DNA of 49,342 bases from Planctomycetota bacterium (GTDB taxonomy: Bacteria > Planctomycetota > UBA1135). This document shows positions 1 to 11,888 of the stretch, piece by piece. The first letter of the stretch is position 1. Each line of letters begins with the position of its first letter. The notes below the pieces were generated by a model. That model made no database searches. It saw nothing but the letters and a program-made list of their open reading frames with translations, and was not told the origin of the DNA. The stretch is from the NCBI GenBank assembly GCA_027020785.1, contig JALUVI010000083.1, forward strand, positions 1 to 49,342, given 5' to 3'. Made by a program: the position numbers and the translations under genes.

Positions 1-614
1 ATCTTGAACCAGCTCATCCCCGGCGGCCGCAGTTTGTGGATGGTGACCACGAAGTTGAGCCCGGTGAAGATGGAGCTGAAACCGAGGATGAAGGCGCCGA
101 GCGTGGCCAGGATCACCGAGTTGTCGGCGCTGCTGGTGCTGTAGGTCGGATAGAAGGTCCAGCCGGTGTCCAGGTTGCCGACCAGGAAGGTCGAGGCGAA
201 GAACAGGGCGCCGATCAGCCACAGGTGATAGCTGAATCGGTTGAGCCTCGGGAACGCCACGTCCTTGGCCCCCAGCATGATCGGGATCACGAAGTTGCCC
301 AAGGCCGCCGGGATGCCGGGAATGATGACCAGGAAGATCATCACCGCCCCGTGGACCGTGAACCAGTTGTTGTAGGCCCGCATCGCCTCCGCCGCCCCGG
401 TCAGCTCGTCGGGGTTCCACGAGGTGCTGTTGGGGTACATCAGCTCCATGCGGATCCGCATCGCGAAGTAGCCGCCGAGGGCGAACATCGCGAATACGCT
501 CCACAGGTACATCAGTCCCAGACGCTTGTGGTCGATCGTCCAGAACCAGGACCAGAAGCCCTTGGTGGCGTTCAGGTAGTTGGTCTTGCCCAGCGCGTTG
601 GTGGCAGGTGTCAT
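1..614 (-). CDS. coxA: Cytochrome c oxidase subunit I, N-terminal part (cut by window edge)
   Basis: This is the catalytic subunit of a haem-copper oxidase that reduces O2 to water in the cytoplasmic membrane. The frame opens at an ATG at 614 and stays open to position 1, giving about 204 N-terminal residues. The start reads MTPATNALGKTNYL and is followed by the WTIDHKRLGLMY motif that opens subunit I. Then come transmembrane helix 1 and the NWFTVHGAVMIF helix carrying a haem a histidine ligand. The copper B and cross-link residues lie outside the window. It starts 16 bp after the coxB stop, last in the visible ACIII-oxidase operon. No clear ribosome binding site is visible. Identification is firm; the length and oxidase subtype cannot be judged from this fragment. 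Confidence 0.95.
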   Translation of the reverse strand, partial: MTPATNALGKTNYLNATKGFWSWFWTIDHKRLGLMYLWSVFAMFALGGYFAMRIRMELMYPNSTSWNPDELTGAAEAMRAYNNWFTVHGAVMIFLVIIPGIPAALGNFVIPIMLGAKDVAFPRLNRFSYHLWLIGALFFASTFLVGNLDTGWTFYPTYSTSSADNSVILATLGAFILGFSSIFTGLNFVVTIHKLRPPGMSWFK

Positions 615-630
615 CTCGAAGGGCGGCCGG

Positions 631-1638
631 CTAGTCGGCTTGACTGATGGACTCGATGTAGGCGATCAGCCAATCGACCTGTTCGTCGTTCAGCTGTTCG
701 GCGAAGTTGGCAGGCATCACGTTGGGAGTGAACCCTTCCGCGATCTGCGCATTGGGGTCGAGGATGGACTCCCGGATGTAGTTCTCGTCGAAGGGCACGG
801 TGCTGCCGTCGGCCAGCTTCCGCGGGGCGCCCCAGGGGATGTCCCCGAAGCCAGGCCCCACCGTCCGCACGCCATTGGTCGTGTGACAGGCGAGACAACC
901 CGCGGTCTGGTAGATCTTCTCGCCGGCCTTCTCCGGGGGCAGGCTCGAGAGGTCGCCGCTCTCGGCAAGCCACTTCTCGAATTCGGCCTCCGGCAGGACG
1001 ATCACCCGGGCATCCATCTGGGAATGCTGATCACCGCAGTACTCCGCGCAGAACAGCGGGTACTCACCGGGGGAGTCGCTGCGGAACCAGGTCCAAACGT
1101 AGCGGCCTGGGACCACGTCCATCTTGACCCGGAAGGCTGGCACGTAGAAGGAGTGCAATACGTCCGCGGACTCCAGGCGAACCTTGACGTTCTTCCCGGC
1201 CGGGACCCGCAGGTGGTTCTCCTTGTGCCCGTTCGGGTAGATGAAGGTCCAGCTCCATTTCCGCGCCTGCGCCTTGATCTCGTAGGCGTCTTGTGGAATG
1301 GTTCGGCGATCCACGTAGTCCTCGAAGCCGTACCAGAAGAACGCCACCAGGAAGAACGCAGGGATCACCGACCAGACCACCTCGAGCTTGGTCGAGTGGT
1401 GAGGCGAGTCCTCCGGATGCAGCCCGACGCGAGAGCGACGGTAGCGCCACATGAAGTAGATGGTGGCCAGGCAGATCAGCAGCAGGGAAGCCGCCGACAC
1501 CCAGAAGATGAAGTAGTAGACCCAGTCGCTGTTGGCGGCGTTGACCGACGCCTCGGGCGGGAACATGTCCAACGGGTCGCTCCCTCTCCCGCTCTGCTGG
1601 GGCGGGAGGAAGGCCATGATGGCGGCGAAGGGGTTCAT
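631..1638 (-). CDS. coxB: Cytochrome c oxidase subunit II with fused cytochrome c domain (caa3 type)
   Basis: This subunit accepts electrons and passes them through CuA to subunit I. The 335-residue protein has two membrane helices (about 39-64 and 85-105) and then a cupredoxin domain. That domain has the full CuA set: H162, C197, E199, C201, H205 and M208. A C-terminal cytochrome c domain has CLACH at 248-252 and a likely axial methionine at 309. A fused haem domain on subunit II is the mark of caa3 oxidases, which can be reduced directly by alternative complex III. The ATG at 1638 overlaps the TGA of the SCO gene by four bases. The frame also reads open further upstream, but that stretch lies over the SCO gene and is not coding. 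Confidence 0.95.
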   Translation of the reverse strand: MNPFAAIMAFLPPQQSGRGSDPLDMFPPEASVNAANSDWVYYFIFWVSAASLLLICLATIYFMWRYRRSRVGLHPEDSPHHSTKLEVVWSVIPAFFLVAFFWYGFEDYVDRRTIPQDAYEIKAQARKWSWTFIYPNGHKENHLRVPAGKNVKVRLESADVLHSFYVPAFRVKMDVVPGRYVWTWFRSDSPGEYPLFCAEYCGDQHSQMDARVIVLPEAEFEKWLAESGDLSSLPPEKAGEKIYQTAGCLACHTTNGVRTVGPGFGDIPWGAPRKLADGSTVPFDENYIRESILDPNAQIAEGFTPNVMPANFAEQLNDEQVDWLIAYIESISQAD

Positions 1639-2516
1639 TCCGTTCGGCTGGAGTGCTCTGGTCGCACGTATCGGAACAGCCACCAGAGGAAGGCGAGGGT
1701 GATGAGGGCGATGACGCTCAACACGATGCGGGTCACCGTCCACGAAGCCAGGGTGTAGCTGTTGCTGTCCGGATCGAAGACGAAACAGGTCAGGATGATC
1801 CGATCCAGCGTGCTGGCGAAACGCCCATCGGAGGCGTCGGCCAGCGAGAGACGGAGGTTCTTGGGGCTGAACTGGAGCCCGTAGAGGTAGCGCGACACCT
1901 TGCCCTCGGGCGACAGCACCATGACCACCGCAGGGTGGGCGTACTGGTCCTTCTCGTCGATCCAGCGGTACTGGAACCCGACCGAGTCGGCCAGCGCGCG
2001 CACGTCGTCGGCGCTGCCGCGCAGGAAGGCCCAACCTCTATCGGCGGTCGGAGAAGCTCCCCCGCGGTAGCTCTCGAGGATCTTGTCGCGGAAACGCGCC
2101 GCCTGTTCGTCGCTCTCGTTCTCGTCGAGGCTCACGGTGAGGACGCGGAACTCGTCGCCGACCTCCCAGCCCTCGATGCCGTCGATGCCCTTCACGAACC
2201 CTGCCAGCTGCAGCGAGCAGAGCATCGGGCAGTCCTCGTAGTTGAAGGTGAGGATGACCGGATGCTCCCCGTCGAAGTACTCCCCGATGCGGTGTTCGCG
2301 ACCGAGGTGGTCCCGCAGCACCAGGTCCTTCGGCACTTCCGCCTCGAGGCGCTCGATCACCGTGATCCCATCGGTCTGGGGCAGGTCCACCCCTGCCCGC
2401 GGCCCCGACCACTGGGCCGGCGGTCCCTGTGCGGGCGATACGGCCCCGACCCCCACCGCCAAGGCGGTGAGCGAGACGAAGCGCGCGCATTCGAACATGA
2501 CCGAACGAGTCGTCAA
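1635..2516 (-). CDS. SCO1/SenC-family copper chaperone for cytochrome oxidase
   Basis: SCO proteins deliver copper to the CuA site of oxidase subunit II or act as thiol reductants for it. The 293-residue protein has an N-terminal signal-like segment and then a thioredoxin-like domain. The copper-binding CPMLC motif is at residues 96-100 with the partner histidine near 194 (AHPA). Unusually, a transmembrane helix sits at the C terminus (IVLSVIALITLAFLWW) rather than only at the N terminus. The TTG at 2516 overlaps the preceding stop (TTGA), as neighbouring genes do. An ATG at 2498 gives a shorter, more classical signal peptide and is an equal alternative. It lies directly before coxB, which fits a role in its maturation. 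Confidence 0.9.
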   Translation of the reverse strand: MTTRSVMFECARFVSLTALAVGVGAVSPAQGPPAQWSGPRAGVDLPQTDGITVIERLEAEVPKDLVLRDHLGREHRIGEYFDGEHPVILTFNYEDCPMLCSLQLAGFVKGIDGIEGWEVGDEFRVLTVSLDENESDEQAARFRDKILESYRGGASPTADRGWAFLRGSADDVRALADSVGFQYRWIDEKDQYAHPAVVMVLSPEGKVSRYLYGLQFSPKNLRLSLADASDGRFASTLDRIILTCFVFDPDSNSYTLASWTVTRIVLSVIALITLAFLWWLFRYVRPEHSSRTE

Positions 2517-2767
2517 CGTCCGCCGTACTCGCGAACGACTTCCTCCTTGGCGGCATCCAAGCCGGAGAGGTTGGCCTTCTGCGCCGCCTGCGCCTGCCGG
2601 CGCTCCTGGACCATGGGCTCGACGCTCCGCATGGGCTCCATGACCTCGTGCTGGTAGCGGTGGTACAGCCCGGCGGCGTAGTAGGCCCCGGCCACCACCA
2701 GCAATGCGCCGGAGAGGATCAGGGTCACCAGCAACGGGATGTCGATGCGATCTTCCTCGTAGCTCAT
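2513..2767 (-). CDS. Small single-pass membrane protein of the ACIII operon
   Basis: The 84-residue protein has one hydrophobic helix (about residues 10-32, IPLLVTLILSGALLVVAG) and a charged, glutamine- and alanine-rich tail likely to form a coiled coil. I do not recognise a named family. It sits between actF and the SCO chaperone with four bases or fewer to each neighbour, so it is almost certainly co-transcribed with the respiratory genes. Small single-helix subunits or assembly factors are common in respiratory complexes, so that is the most likely role, but this is an inference from position. The ATG at 2767 is the only sensible start. Confidence 0.75.
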   Translation of the reverse strand: MSYEEDRIDIPLLVTLILSGALLVVAGAYYAAGLYHRYQHEVMEPMRSVEPMVQERRQAQAAQKANLSGLDAAKEEVVREYGGR

Positions 2768-2771
2768 GGCT

Positions 2772-4097
2772 CTAGGCGTTCTCGAAGGCCAGCGCCTTCT
2801 TCAGGTTGGGATCACCGATGGGGACCAGCGGCAGGCCGGCCGCGCGCCTCGCCGTGGCGAAGACCAGCATTCCGGCCATGCCCACGACCAGGGCCAGGTC
2901 CATCCATCCGAAGGGGTTGCCGGCCGACTCCATGCCGCGGGTCAGGTTCGGGACCACGATCCAGTAGTGGTCTACGAAGTGCATCACGAGGAGGAAGCCC
3001 GCCCAAGCAGCGAGCAGGGTCGGATTGCGCTTCACGTGTCGCGACAGGATGCCGACGAAGGGCAGGATGAAGTGCCCCAGCATCAGGGCCACCGACCAGT
3101 TCGACCACGCCGGGACGAGGCGATTCTGGAACCAGTGGGTCTCTTCCGGCATGTTGGCGTACCAGATCAGCATGAACTGGCTGAACCCGACGTAGGCCCA
3201 GAAGCACACGAAGGCGAACATCAGTTTGCCGAGGTCGTGGTAGTGCTCGGGAGTGATCAGCCCGACCAGCTTGCCCCGCGACTGGAGGAAGCGCGCCACC
3301 ACGATGAGCCAGGCGAAGTTCGCCATGAAGGCCCCGGCGAACACGTAGACCCCGAACATCGTGCTGAACCAGGTCTCGTCCAGCGACATCAGGAAGTCGA
3401 AGGCGAAGAAGGTCAGCGTCAGGGCCCAGAGGATGACGGCCGGGGCGCTGAAGCGACGCAGGCTACGCGTCGGCTCGAAGTCGGGGGCATCGTCCTGGGC
3501 CAGGGACTTCCTGAAGAAGAACCGGGAAAGGAACAGCCACACGACGACGTAGAGGACGATGCGCCCCAGGAGGAACGGCACGTTGAGGTAGCTCAACTTG
3601 TGGGACACCAGGTGGTGGTGCTCCTCCTTCTCGAGGACCTCGTAGTAGTCCTCCTCGTCGCCGCCGGCGTAGTCGTCGAGGGCCCCACCCTCGAAGGCCT
3701 CTGCCGCTGCGCCGTCGTGCGAGAACTCGGTCCACTGCCAGACCGTGACCTCGTGACTCACCAACGGGTAGAGCAAGGGCAGACCGAGCAACAGGACCAG
3801 GGGCAGTCCGGCGTGGGTGATCTCGGCCAGGCGTCGGACGGTGACGCTCCAGTACGCCCCGAACAGGTGCATCAGGATGCTGAACAGCAGGGTGCCGAGC
3901 ACCAGCGTCAGCAGCCAGCTGTAGGAAGCGAGGTAGGCGAACCAGAAGTGCTCCCGCACCTCTTCGCCCCCTACTCCGTAACCCAGCACCACGCCGAGCA
4001 ACAGGCCGAGAACGCCGACGACCAAGCCGAAGCGGGCCATCTTGGGGGCGAGGTCGCCCGCCTTGCAGTCTCGGAGGATGGGTTGGGAATCGCTCAT
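2772..4097 (-). CDS. actF: Alternative complex III subunit ActF (quinol:cytochrome c oxidoreductase membrane subunit)
   Basis: ActF is one of two large polytopic membrane subunits of ACIII and is related to ActC and NrfD. The 441-residue protein has about ten hydrophobic helices, starting near residue 22. Recognisable conserved stretches include FAGAFMANFAWLIVV and FSQFMLIWYANMPEET, the latter typical of ActF. A hydrophilic loop at about residues 124-165 is rich in Asp, Glu and His (for example LEKEEHHHLVSHK), which is longer and more acidic than I would expect. The gene follows the actD-actE fusion by 8 bp and precedes the small membrane protein. The identity is clear from sequence and gene order. 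Confidence 0.92.
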   Translation of the reverse strand: MSDSQPILRDCKAGDLAPKMARFGLVVGVLGLLLGVVLGYGVGGEEVREHFWFAYLASYSWLLTLVLGTLLFSILMHLFGAYWSVTVRRLAEITHAGLPLVLLLGLPLLYPLVSHEVTVWQWTEFSHDGAAAEAFEGGALDDYAGGDEEDYYEVLEKEEHHHLVSHKLSYLNVPFLLGRIVLYVVVWLFLSRFFFRKSLAQDDAPDFEPTRSLRRFSAPAVILWALTLTFFAFDFLMSLDETWFSTMFGVYVFAGAFMANFAWLIVVARFLQSRGKLVGLITPEHYHDLGKLMFAFVCFWAYVGFSQFMLIWYANMPEETHWFQNRLVPAWSNWSVALMLGHFILPFVGILSRHVKRNPTLLAAWAGFLLVMHFVDHYWIVVPNLTRGMESAGNPFGWMDLALVVGMAGMLVFATARRAAGLPLVPIGDPNLKKALAFENA

Positions 4098-4105
4098 CGT
4101 CTCGA

Positions 4106-5287
4106 CTATCGGGTCTGGGCCTTCTGGAGGGCGCGGACGTAGAGGGCGATCGCCCAGCGGTCCCGCGGCGGGATCTGGCCGCCGTAGGACGGCATGGTGT
4201 TCTTGCCGTTGGCGATCGTGTGCACGATCTCTCCGATCGGCATCGCGCGGATGCGGTCGTCGGTCAGGTCGGTCGGCTGGACCCAGGTCGCTTGGCCGAG
4301 GGCGGCGAGGTCACGGGCGCGGACCGCGACCGGACCTTCGCCCCTGCCGTCCATCCCGTGGCACACCGCACAGTAGATGTCGAAGCGCTTCTCGCCGCGG
4401 TCCAGCAGGGCGCGGTCCACGGTCACCTCCGCCGGCGGACTCTCCAGGAAGCGATCGCCGTCCATCCCCTGCCGCACGTCGTCGCCGAAGGCCAACGTGC
4501 CGCGGGCAACGGTACCGGCGGGCTGCGGTCGGCTCATCCGGCCGTCCGGGAACAAGGGCGTGAAGCCCTGCGGCCGGAACTTGGCCTGATCGTCCATGTC
4601 GGGAACCAGGTTCACCGGCGGCTTCGTCGTGGTGCCGTGCCGGGCCTCGAACATCATCGCCGGCGGCACGATCGCGGCCGCCGAGAGGACGACCAGTCCG
4701 TAGACCAGCTTCCGCGGCATCCCACCCGACTCGGCCGGTTCCTCGACCACGTCCACGGAAACGGCGCCGAGCCCGCGGAGGAACTCCACCGTCCGCTCGG
4801 GATGGAACTGCGGGTCGCGCGCCTCGATGGCGACGAAGAACCGGTCGTCGGTCACCCGAGCGAACTCCGGCTTGCGGAACAGCGGATGGAACCACTTCGG
4901 CAAGCCGTTGATGATCCACATCGCGAAGAACGCGGAGAACGCCGAGAACAGGACCATCATCTCGAAGGTCACCGGGATGAAGGCCGGCCACGAGAACAGC
5001 GGCTTGCCGCTGATGTCGAACGGATAGTCGATGCCGTTCATCCAGTACTGCATCGCCAGCGCAGCCGCCACGCCGGTCGCCCCGAACGCCAGGACGATCC
5101 ATGGCAGGCGGGTGGGCCGGATGCCCATCGCCTTGTCCAGACCGTGGACGGGGAACGGCGTATGGCAGTCCCAGCGCTGGAAACCCGCCTTGCGGACCTT
5201 CTGGGCCGCCGCCATCAGGGAGTCCACGTCGGCGAACTCGGCGTACGCTCCGTAGAACTGCTTCTTGCCTTGTGTCTGTTGGTTCAT
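4106..5287 (-). CDS. Fused ActD-ActE subunit of alternative complex III (DUF3341 plus monohaem cytochrome c)
   Basis: This 393-residue protein joins two ACIII subunits. The first half (to about 185) is ActD/DUF3341, with the hairpin of two membrane helices near 61-83 and 104-127 and the motif TFEMMVLFSAF. A third helix (about 194-210) leads to an ActE-like cytochrome c domain with CAVCH at about 306-310 and an axial methionine near 365 (NTMPSYGG). In Rhodothermus-type operons these are separate genes. The ATG at 5287 is preferred over an in-frame GTG at 5296, because a GGGAGG Shine-Dalgarno lies at the right distance for the ATG but touches the GTG. It lies 13 bp after actC. Confidence 0.9.
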   Translation of the reverse strand: MNQQTQGKKQFYGAYAEFADVDSLMAAAQKVRKAGFQRWDCHTPFPVHGLDKAMGIRPTRLPWIVLAFGATGVAAALAMQYWMNGIDYPFDISGKPLFSWPAFIPVTFEMMVLFSAFSAFFAMWIINGLPKWFHPLFRKPEFARVTDDRFFVAIEARDPQFHPERTVEFLRGLGAVSVDVVEEPAESGGMPRKLVYGLVVLSAAAIVPPAMMFEARHGTTTKPPVNLVPDMDDQAKFRPQGFTPLFPDGRMSRPQPAGTVARGTLAFGDDVRQGMDGDRFLESPPAEVTVDRALLDRGEKRFDIYCAVCHGMDGRGEGPVAVRARDLAALGQATWVQPTDLTDDRIRAMPIGEIVHTIANGKNTMPSYGGQIPPRDRWAIALYVRALQKAQTR

Positions 5288-5300
5288 CGAAGGCACCTCC

Positions 5301-6717
5301 CTAGTGGTCCTCCGGGTGGACGTGCGGATGAGCCTCGGGCATCACGTTCTTCACCTCCGAGATCGCGACCTGTGGCAGGTAGCGGCAGAACAACAGGAAC
5401 AGGGTGAAGAAGAGGCCGAAGCTGCCCAAGAGAGTCAGGACGTCCACGATCGTCGGACTGAAGTAGCCCCAGCTCGACGGGAGGAAGTCCCGACTCAAGG
5501 ACGTCACCGTGATGACGAAGCGCTCGAACCACATGCCGATGTTCACGAAGATGGAGATGATGAACACCAACACCATGTTGGTCCGAATGCGCTTGGACCA
5601 GAACAGCTGTGGCGAGATCACGTTGCAGCTGACCATGATCAGGTAGGCCCACCAGTACGGGCCGGTGGCCCGGTTGATGAAGGTGAAGCCCTCGTAGCGG
5701 TTGCCGCTGTACCAAGCCATGAAGAACTCCATGGCGTAGGCGTAGCCCACCATCGTGCCAGTGGCCAGGATGACCCGGCACATCAGGTCCACGTGACGCT
5801 CGGTGATCAGGTGCTCGAGCTTGAACACCTTCCGCGCCGGGATGGCCAGCGAGAGCACCATAGCGAACCCCGAGAAGATGGCTCCAGCCACGAAGTAGGG
5901 CGGGAAGATGGTGGTGTGCCAACCGGGGAGCTGGGCTACGGCGAAGTCGAAGGACACCACCGAGTGCACCGACAGCACCAGCGGAGTCGCCAGTGCCGCA
6001 AGGATCAAGTAGGCCTTCTCGTAGCGGTGCCAGTGCCGGTTGGAGCCATTCCAGCCCAGGGCGAACAGGCCGTACCAGAATCGCCGGGCCTTGGACACCG
6101 CTCGGTCGCGCAGCGTCGCCAGGTCGGGGACCAGGCCCATGTACCAGAACAGCAGCGACACCGAGAAGTAGGTGCTCACCGCGAACACGTCCCACAGCAG
6201 CGGGCTGCGGAAGTTCGGCCACATGGCCATCTGGTTGGGAATCGGGAACACCCAGTAGATGACCCAGATCCGGCCGACGTGGATCGCCGGGAACATGCCG
6301 GCGCAGATGACCGCGAAGATGGTCATGGCCTCGGCGAAACGGTTGATGCCGGTCCGCCATCCCTGCCGCAACAGGAACAGGATGGCCGAGATCAGGGTTC
6401 CGGCGTGACCGATACCGACCCAGAACACGAAGTTCACGATGGGCCAGCCCCAGGCCACCGGCTGGTTGTTGCCCCAGACCCCGACGCCAGTCGCGATCAA
6501 ATACACGATCATGGTGCCCAGGGTGCCGAGGAGGGCGACCGCGATCGCGAACAGGACGTACCAGATCTTGGGGGGGCGGGGGAGTTCGGCGACCCGACTG
6601 ACGATCTCGGTGACCGCTTTGATGTCGGTGTTCCCCGTCACCAGAGGCGGCGGGTACAGCCCTTCCCGTTCAGCGCGCTCGATCCGTTCGGATTCGAGCG
6701 CCGGAGCGACGCATTCT

Positions 6718-6725
<8 letters not shown>
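5301..6725 (-). CDS. actC: Alternative complex III subunit ActC (NrfD-like integral membrane subunit)
   Basis: ActC is the NrfD/DMSO-reductase-anchor-like subunit that holds a quinol-binding site and contacts the ActB iron-sulphur subunit. The 474-residue protein has about ten membrane helices. It carries the conserved GIGHAGT segment at residues 104-110, the [18 protein letters not shown] stretch after it, and [10 protein letters not shown]. The ATG at 6725 lies inside the end of actB, giving an 8-base overlap, which implies translational coupling. The identification is firm from motifs and from the order A-B-C-DE-F. Confidence 0.95.
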
Positions 6726-9785
<3,060 letters not shown>

Positions 9786-9789
<4 letters not shown>

Positions 9790-10436
9790 CGGTGACAGGT
9801 CGAGCAGTCGGTACGGGGGTGGATGCCGTTCTCGGCCATCAGGCGGCGGCCCAACTCGACCGGATCGCCCTCCGGCTTCCAATCGAGATCGGTGACCAGG
9901 TCGCGCGGACGCAGGTGCTTCTCGGGTGCGCGGTGGCAATCGAGGCACCAAGACATGGACAGCGGCTCGACGGTGCGGACGCGCTCCATCCAGTCCACGC
10001 GCCCGTGGCACTCGACACAGCTCACGCCGGCGGCGACGTGCGGCGCATGCGAGAAGTAGACGTACTCCGGCAGGTCGTGGACCTTGATCCACTCGACCGG
10101 CAGGCCACCCTCGGCGGCGGCGCGCACCGGGGCCAGCTTCGGCGACTCCGGCCGGATCCGCTCGTGGCAGTTCATGCAGGTGCTCGCCGGCGGAATCGCG
10201 GCGTGGTCGGCGACCTCGACCGTGTTGTGGCAATAGAGGCAGTCGAGGCCGAGTTCACCGGCGTGCAGCGCATGGCTGAACGGAACGGGTTGCTCCGGCT
10301 CGTAGCCGACGTTGAGGTTCTCCGCAGACGCCCCATACGCGAACAGCACCGTCAGGTAGACGGGCGTCAGGACGAGGGCGAGACCGAGGAGCGGACGGAG
10401 GCGGTCCGTCCACCTGGGAAACTGGAACAGCTTCAT
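9786..10436 (-). CDS. actA: Alternative complex III subunit ActA (membrane-anchored pentahaem cytochrome c)
   Basis: ActA transfers electrons to a cytochrome or directly to the caa3 oxidase. The 216-residue protein has one N-terminal membrane helix (about 14-34) and five CxxCH haem sites: CLYCH 66-70, CMNCH 87-91, CVECH 140-144, CLDCH 164-168 and CSTCH 211-215. The protein ends one residue after the fifth motif. It is the first gene of the ACIII-oxidase operon, with about 300 bp of non-coding DNA upstream. The ATG at 10436 is chosen because it opens directly into the membrane anchor. The frame is open to 10646, but that extension is arginine- and proline-rich and looks non-coding. No Shine-Dalgarno is visible. 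Confidence 0.93.
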
Positions 10437-10732
10437 GGGAGGGGGGAACAGGGCGCCGGGACGGGCCTGCACGGCGTCCCTTCCCTCGGACCGGAAGGCA
10501 CCCCGCGCGCGAAGTCGCAAGAGGATAGCGATGCCCCGCCGCAGCGGGAAGGGGCACGGCGCCGGGAACCCCGATTCCTGCAGGAAAGCGCGGCCGTACG
10601 ACGGCGGCGCTCGCGTCGGCGTCCGCCCCGGATCACCCTGCTCCACCCGAACGGTCCACGAACGCGCACCAGGGAAGGCGGAATGCTGCCCTCCTCCGCC
10701 AGGACGGTGCCGTTTGGAACGCCTTCCGGCCC
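10437..10732 (-). promoter_or_regulatory. Intergenic region upstream of the ACIII-oxidase operon
   Basis: This 296-bp gap separates the second E1-alpha gene from actA and must hold the promoter of the respiratory operon unless it is read through. On the minus strand a TATCCT hexamer at 10527-10522 is the best -10 candidate, which would give a leader of about 80 bases. No convincing -35 is visible. A widely spaced 8-bp inverted repeat (10673-10680 and 10720-10727) just after the E1-alpha stop is a weak terminator candidate. Nothing in the region looks coding. Confidence 0.4.
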
Positions 10733-11872
10733 CTAGAGGGGGAAGCGCCCCTCGAGGTCGGCGGCCTCGCCGTGCTCGTCACGTACGCGCAGCGCCTCGA
10801 CCACCTGGCGGGTCAGGTGGCGCGGCGGCTCGGCGTAGACGTCCTCGACCAGGGTCTCGAGCGGAGGCGGGCCGACCGCCTCGGCATGGTCCACGGCCGC
10901 CGCCACCGCGGCCGCGATCTCGTCCCGGAGGGCCTGCAGGGCCGCGTCGTCGAGGAGGCCGCGGGCGCGGAGGAAGGCCTCCAGCCGGGGCAGGGGGTCG
11001 CGCCCCTCCCACCAGGCGACCTCTTCGGGGTCGCGATAGCGGGTCGGGTCGTCGGAGGAGGAGTGCCCGAGGAGCCGATAACTGCGCAACACGACCAGCG
11101 ACGGCCCCTCGCCGCGGCGCGCCCGCTCCACCGCCTCCCGGGTCGCGGCCCAACAGGCGACGGCGTCGTTGCCGTCCACGTCCACCCCGGGCATGCCGTA
11201 GGCGCGCGCCTTGGCGGCCAGGCTGCGCGCCGCGGTCTGGCGCGCCGCGGGAACCGAGATGGCCCAGCCGTTGTCCACCACCACGAAGACCACCGGCGCC
11301 TTCTCGACCCCGGCGAAGTTCAGCGCCGAGTGGAAGCCGGTGGACGAGGTGGCCCCGTCGCCGCAGTAGCCGGCGACCACCCGCGGCTCGCCGCGGCGGC
11401 GGAACGCCATCGCGGCCCCGGCGGCGTGCGGCAACTGGGTGCCGATGACGCTGGACCACGACACGAAGTTCACCTCCTTGCACTGGAAGTGGTTCGGCAT
11501 CTGGCGCCCCTTCGCGGTGTCCTCGGCGTTGCCGAACATGTGGGCGACGTACTCGGCGATCGGCATGCCGCGCTGCACCGCGGCGCCGCCCTCGCGCAGT
11601 CCGCTGAAGACCCAGTCCTCGGGTTCCAGGGCCGCGGCCGAGCCGTGGATGGCGGCCTCCAGTCCGGTCGCGGTGCCGACGAAGGCGACCCGCCCCTGCC
11701 GCTGCAGCTTGAGCATGCGGTCGTCGAGGAGCCGCGTCGTCAGCATCGCGCGGAACACCTCGAGCAGGGTGGCGTCGTCGGGCGTCGGCCCGCTCCAGTC
11801 GGCGCGCAACCCGCTCCCGTCCTCCTCCAGGGCCTGGACGAGGGGGACGCCGGGGATCTCGAGGGTGCGCAA
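10733..11872 (-). CDS. 2-oxoacid dehydrogenase E1 component, alpha subunit (second copy)
   Basis: E1-alpha binds thiamine diphosphate and, with E1-beta, decarboxylates a 2-oxoacid (pyruvate or branched-chain). The 379-residue protein has the ThDP motif that starts GDGATSSTGFHSALNF and ends DNGWAIS, plus the phosphorylation-loop-like YRLLGHSSSDDPTRYR. It is last in the lipA-E1a-E1b-E2-E1a operon and is a divergent paralogue of the E1-alpha at 14610-15728. Both end in a similar tail (GRFPL and GEFPL). The start is a TTG at 11872 with a GGGAAGA ribosome binding site upstream, 16 bp after the E2 stop. Substrate choice cannot be settled from sequence alone. Confidence 0.9.
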   Translation of the reverse strand: MRTLEIPGVPLVQALEEDGSGLRADWSGPTPDDATLLEVFRAMLTTRLLDDRMLKLQRQGRVAFVGTATGLEAAIHGSAAALEPEDWVFSGLREGGAAVQRGMPIAEYVAHMFGNAEDTAKGRQMPNHFQCKEVNFVSWSSVIGTQLPHAAGAAMAFRRRGEPRVVAGYCGDGATSSTGFHSALNFAGVEKAPVVFVVVDNGWAISVPAARQTAARSLAAKARAYGMPGVDVDGNDAVACWAATREAVERARRGEGPSLVVLRSYRLLGHSSSDDPTRYRDPEEVAWWEGRDPLPRLEAFLRARGLLDDAALQALRDEIAAAVAAAVDHAEAVGPPPLETLVEDVYAEPPRHLTRQVVEALRVRDEHGEAADLEGRFPL

Positions 11873-11888
11873 GGCCGTCTTCCCGGGC

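Noticed and set aside
36-647. Plus-strand open frame over the coxA fragment
   Set aside because: The minus strand encodes clear subunit I motifs, so the plus frame is a shadow.
10411-10430. GGGAAACTGG near the start of actA, similar to the recurrent intergenic motif
   Set aside because: It lies inside the coding sequence for the ActA N terminus and matches only part of the motif.
10673-10727. 8-bp inverted repeat after the downstream E1-alpha gene
   Set aside because: The arms are 39 bases apart and no T tract follows, so it is not called as a terminator.
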